Below, piece after piece: positions 61,280 through 64,000 of a DNA stretch of 64,000 bases. How positions within the stretch are numbered: position 1 is the first letter of the stretch; each line of letters starts with the position of its first letter. The stretch is from Streptomyces sp. WM4235 (GTDB taxonomy: Bacteria > Actinomycetota > Actinomycetes > Streptomycetales > Streptomycetaceae). The notes below the pieces were generated by a model. That model made no database searches, was not told the DNA's origin, and saw only the letters and a program-made list of their open reading frames with translations. The translations under genes were made by a program, and so were the position numbers. Location: the NCBI RefSeq assembly GCF_001279725.1, contig NZ_LGDE01000192.1, positions 9,286 to 73,285 on the forward strand, written 5' to 3'.

Positions 61280-62359
61280 TCAGGCCTTGCCGTAGAGCTG
61301 GGAGATCAGGGAGGCGAGGACCTGGTCGGTACGGGGGCCGTAGTTGAGGAGCACCCCGTCGTCGACGGAGACCACGCGGCGGTCCATGCCGGCCGGCGTC
61401 TGGGCCACACCGGGGATCTTCACCAGGCCGTCCACGCCGCCCACGGACTCCAGACCCTTGCGCATCACCAGGATCGCGTCGGGCGCCGCCGCCGCCAGCG
61501 CCTCGCTGGTGATCGGGGTGAAGTCCTTGCCGAGCCCGGACTCCTTGCCGGTGTCCACGGCGCCGGCCGCCTCCAGCAGCGAGGCCGCGCCGGAGTCGGA
61601 ACCGCCCAGCAGGTAGACGGAGGCGGTGCCGCGCAGGTAGAGGAAGGCCACCCGGGGCCTCTTGCCGGCCGCGGAGGCGGGGATGCCCTCGCGGGCGGTG
61701 GCGATCCGGTCGGCGGTGCGCCCGTTGAGCCGGGTCCCGGCGTCCTTGACGCCGAGCGCGCCGGCGACGGTGTCGATCCGCTTCCGTACGTCGTCCAGCG
61801 TCTTGGCGGGGGCGACGACCAGCAGCGGGATGCCCGCGTCGCGGATCTGCCCGATCGCCTCGGCGGGTCCGGTGGTGGTCTCGGCGATCACCAGCGTGGG
61901 ACGCAGCGACAACACGCTCTCGGCCGACACGTCGTGTGCCCGTGTCACCACCGGCAGCTTGGCGGCCTGTTCGAAGGTGGCGGTGATGTCCCGCGCGACG
62001 ACCCGGTCGCCGAGCCCCAGGGTGTGGACGATCTCGTTGAGGCTGCCGGTGAGCGGGACCACGCGGTCCGCCGAGGCGATGGTCACCGATGTGCCGTCCG
62101 CCGAGGGCACGGTCACCGGGAGGGCGGGCGTCGGTGACGGGGTGAGGGGTTCCACCCGGTCGGGGGCGGCCGCCGCGGCGCCGGTGTGGGCGGGGGAGCC
62201 CGCAGGGGTGGCCGTACCTCCGCAGCCCGTCAGCGCGGTGAGTGCCAGGGCCAACGAGGCCGCGACGGACGCGAGACGGGGGAAGCGGGATGACGCGGCG
62301 GGCGTAGGCACGAAGGCACCGTCCTGATCGTCCGACTGGAGTTCTTGAATGTTCTTCAA
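61280..62359 (-). CDS. hmuT: Heme-binding lipoprotein of ABC transporter (HmuT)
   Basis: 359 residues. A lipobox is in LALTALTGCGGTA. The Fe-siderophore/heme binding fold shows RVVPLTGSLNEIVHTLGLGDRVVARD, then VTRAHDVSAESVLSLRPTLVI (candidate heme His) and SVYLLGGSDSGAASLLEAAGAVDTG (candidate Tyr), close to the pattern of Corynebacterium HmuT. The start ATG is about 45 bases from an iron box, so iron-repressed expression is expected. It heads the T-U-V operon. Confidence 0.9.
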   Translation of the reverse strand: MKNIQELQSDDQDGAFVPTPAASSRFPRLASVAASLALALTALTGCGGTATPAGSPAHTGAAAAAPDRVEPLTPSPTPALPVTVPSADGTSVTIASADRVVPLTGSLNEIVHTLGLGDRVVARDITATFEQAAKLPVVTRAHDVSAESVLSLRPTLVIAETTTGPAEAIGQIRDAGIPLLVVAPAKTLDDVRKRIDTVAGALGVKDAGTRLNGRTADRIATAREGIPASAAGKRPRVAFLYLRGTASVYLLGGSDSGAASLLEAAGAVDTGKESGLGKDFTPITSEALAAAAPDAILVMRKGLESVGGVDGLVKIPGVAQTPAGMDRRVVSVDDGVLLNYGPRTDQVLASLISQLYGKA

Positions 62360-62400
62360 AGTTCTGGCGACCGAGGGGTTCCACCCCGGCAGCAGGTAGC

Positions 62401-62419
62401 TTAGGTTAGCCTAACCTTA
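62401..62419. promoter_or_regulatory. IdeR/DmdR iron box (hmuT and HtaA gene)
   Basis: TTAGGTTAGCCTAACCTTA is a near-perfect palindrome matching the actinobacterial iron-box consensus. It lies between two divergent iron genes and is likely bound by an IdeR/DmdR1-type repressor with ferrous iron. Confidence 0.9.
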
Positions 62420-62445
62420 TTGGCCAGACCCTGGAGGGGCCCGTC

Positions 62446-63873
62446 ATGCCCGCAAGACCTGTCCGTGCGTTCGCGGTCGCCGTGTTGGCGGCCATGTTGG
62501 GGGCCCTGCTCCCGGCCACCGCCGCCCAGGCGGCCGACCGCACCGTGCAGGGAGGGCGACTCGACTGGGGCATCAAATCGTCCTTCCAGAGTTATGTCAC
62601 GGGCCCCATCTCGAAAGGCGGATTCAAGCTGAAGAGCGGCGCCGCCACCGTCGGCGGCAGCCTGTTCCGCTTCCACTCCGCGACCGGCTCCTACGACCCC
62701 GACTCCGGCTCCTTCGGCGCCGCGTTCACCGGCGGGGTCACCTTCCAGGGCCACCAGAAGTCCGACGGGTCGTACGAACTCGACCTCACCGTCAGCCGGC
62801 CCACCGTCAAGATCTCCGGCGGCCGCGGCACCCTCTACGTGGACGTCGCCGGCAAGGCCAAGGACACCGGGGCCGTCAGCACGGCCTCCCAGGTCCCCTT
62901 CGCCACCCTCGGCCTCGCCGGCATCGACATGAAGGGCGGCGGCAGCCCGATCGCCCTCACGAACGTCCCGACCACCCTGACCGCGGAAGGCGCGAAGTCC
63001 TTCGCCGGCTACTACACCGCCGGCACCCGACTCGACCCGATCTCGCTGTCCGTCGACGTCAAGGCCCCCGCCGAGCAGAGCGCGACGCCCGGTACGCAGG
63101 CCGGCGCCCCGGCCCGGAGTCCGCAGGCTCCGCAGGCCGCGGGCGCCTTCACCGACGCCGCCGTCGACTGGGGCGTCCGGCGCACCTTCCGCGAGTACGT
63201 CACCGGCTCCGTCGGGCAGGGCAAGTGGACCCTGGCCGAAGGCGCCCAGGACGGCGGCGCGCTGTTCCGCTTCCCGCAGGGCAAGGGCACGTACGACGGC
63301 GGGAAGGGCACCCTTGACGCGGCGTTCGCCGGCACCGTCCGGTTCACCGGCGCCCACCTCGACCTCACCCTCGGCAAGGTGAACGTCAAGGTCGACGGCG
63401 GCAAGGGTGTCCTCACCGCCGACGTCGTCACCCCCACCGAGACCAGGAACGCCGTCGCGCTCGTCGAGTTCGACGCCAAGGCACTCAAGACCGAGGGCGG
63501 CCTCGCCACCCTCACCGAAGCCCCGGCCACCCTCACCGAGGGCGGCTCCCAGGCCTTCAACGCCATGTACAAGGCCGGCACCGAGATGGACCCCGTCTCG
63601 CTCTCCGTCGCCCTCGACGCCAACGCCAAGCTTCCCGCCCTGCCCGACCTGGGCTCCACGGCCTCGCCGTCGCCCTCCCGGGCGCCCGCGGCAGCCGCCT
63701 CCCAGGCGCCCCCGAAGGCCGAGGCCGAGAAGGACTCGTCCGTCGGGCCGTACGTCGCCCTCGCCCTGGTCCTGCTGGTCCTGGCCGCCGGCGCGATCTT
63801 CCTCGTCCTGCGCAAGCGCCGTACGGCCGCGTCCGGTTCGGAGCCCTCGGGCTCCGCCGACGCGCAGCCGTGA
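62446..63873 (+). CDS. htaA: HtaA-domain heme-binding surface protein
   Basis: 475 residues. A signal peptide (cleavage near AAQAAD) precedes two HtaA (CR) domains: one from about residue 35 (LDWGIKSSFQSYVTGPI, FTGGVTFQGHQ) and another from about 240 (VDWGVRRTFREYVTGSV, FAGTVRFTGAH). The Tyr in each SYVTG/EYVTG, with nearby His, matches heme-binding residues of corynebacterial HtaA. A Pro/Ala-rich linker leads to a C-terminal membrane helix (YVALALVLLVLAAGAIFLVL) and RKRR tail, with no LPxTG sortase signal. It is divergent from hmuT under the iron box. Confidence 0.9.
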   Translation: MPARPVRAFAVAVLAAMLGALLPATAAQAADRTVQGGRLDWGIKSSFQSYVTGPISKGGFKLKSGAATVGGSLFRFHSATGSYDPDSGSFGAAFTGGVTFQGHQKSDGSYELDLTVSRPTVKISGGRGTLYVDVAGKAKDTGAVSTASQVPFATLGLAGIDMKGGGSPIALTNVPTTLTAEGAKSFAGYYTAGTRLDPISLSVDVKAPAEQSATPGTQAGAPARSPQAPQAAGAFTDAAVDWGVRRTFREYVTGSVGQGKWTLAEGAQDGGALFRFPQGKGTYDGGKGTLDAAFAGTVRFTGAHLDLTLGKVNVKVDGGKGVLTADVVTPTETRNAVALVEFDAKALKTEGGLATLTEAPATLTEGGSQAFNAMYKAGTEMDPVSLSVALDANAKLPALPDLGSTASPSPSRAPAAAASQAPPKAEAEKDSSVGPYVALALVLLVLAAGAIFLVLRKRRTAASGSEPSGSADAQP

Positions 63874-63942
63874 CACCCCCGCCTCGCCCGCACCCCGCCA
63901 CACCCCCCGTCGCCCCCGTTCCCCTTTCAGGAGTACCCCGTC

Positions 63943-64000
63943 ATGCCCCCCCACCCCCCACCGACCGCCATCGCGGCCGCCATCGCCACCGCCGCCCCCC
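63943..64000 (+). CDS. N-terminus of a gene downstream of htaA (cut by window)
   Basis: The ATG follows CAGGAG at a suitable distance. Only 19 residues are visible (MPPHPPPTAIAAAIATAAP), too few to name a family; the composition suits a signal peptide. By analogy with Streptomyces heme loci a second HtaA-type protein may follow, but this is not shown here. Confidence 0.45.
   Translation, partial: MPPHPPPTAIAAAIATAAP

Overview
The window is high-GC actinobacterial DNA and almost certainly a Streptomyces chromosome. Coding regions have very high third-position GC and many GTG starts. Genes and gene groups typical of the genus recur: a kinase with a C-terminal helical part, the ATPase/HTH/DUF397 triad, an SCO2322-type protein, the RNase H-phosphatase fusion, and many stand-alone regulators. 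I see no insertion sequence, prophage, tRNA, rRNA or CRISPR array.

Three themes stand out. (1) A dispersed steroid side-chain degradation regulon: cyp125 and a FadA5-type thiolase (divergent, ~0.5-3.2 kb), aldehyde dehydrogenase + [3Fe-4S] ferredoxin + a KstR-like TetR repressor (11.9-14.3 kb), an F420-type oxidoreductase like mycobacterial Rv3520c (19.3-20.4 kb), a two-domain FadE34-type acyl-CoA dehydrogenase with an SCP-x-type thiolase (28.0-31.4 kb), and a ChsH3-like MaoC hydratase + zinc alcohol dehydrogenase + Hsd4A-like SDR (34.5-37.4 kb). KstR-type sites (TNNAACNNGTTNNA) sit in most of these promoters, three of them perfect. A second palindrome, CTGAC-N5-GTCAG, lies in three of the same promoters. 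A glycosyltransferase/methyltransferase/alpha-alpha-barrel operon shares the kstR promoter and its perfect box.

(2) A five-gene minus-strand operon (10.3 to 4.2 kb) under a cobalamin riboswitch. It encodes a membrane-anchored alpha/alpha-toroid protein of the prenyltransferase/transcobalamin fold type, an anchored SCO2322-family protein, and a complete ECF transporter (T, dual ATPase, S). All five genes are joined by 1-4 nt stop/start overlaps. It looks like a surface capture-and-uptake system for vitamin B12.

(3) An iron/heme block at the right end: efeO-efeB-efeU (ferrous iron/DyP peroxidase system), a heme ABC transporter (hmuT-hmuU-hmuV order) and a divergent HtaA-domain heme-binding surface protein. 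A near-perfect IdeR/DmdR iron box separates the last two, and a second HtaA-locus gene begins at the window edge.

The rest is housekeeping and accessory content: a lytic transglycosylase-like protein, amidase, Ser/Thr kinase, an FG-GAP secreted protein, a Nif3/zinc-ribbon/RNase H-phosphatase operon, the RNase P RNA gene, MerR, AraC and TetR regulators, an RNB-domain ribonuclease, YaaA, a small Prim-Pol-like protein, a dimethylargininase-type hydrolase, an Rsm22-type methyltransferase, a Bcr/CflA-type MFS exporter, SDRs, a PhzF-like protein and a GNAT. Several gene ends carry short imperfect tandem repeats of 15-27 bp.
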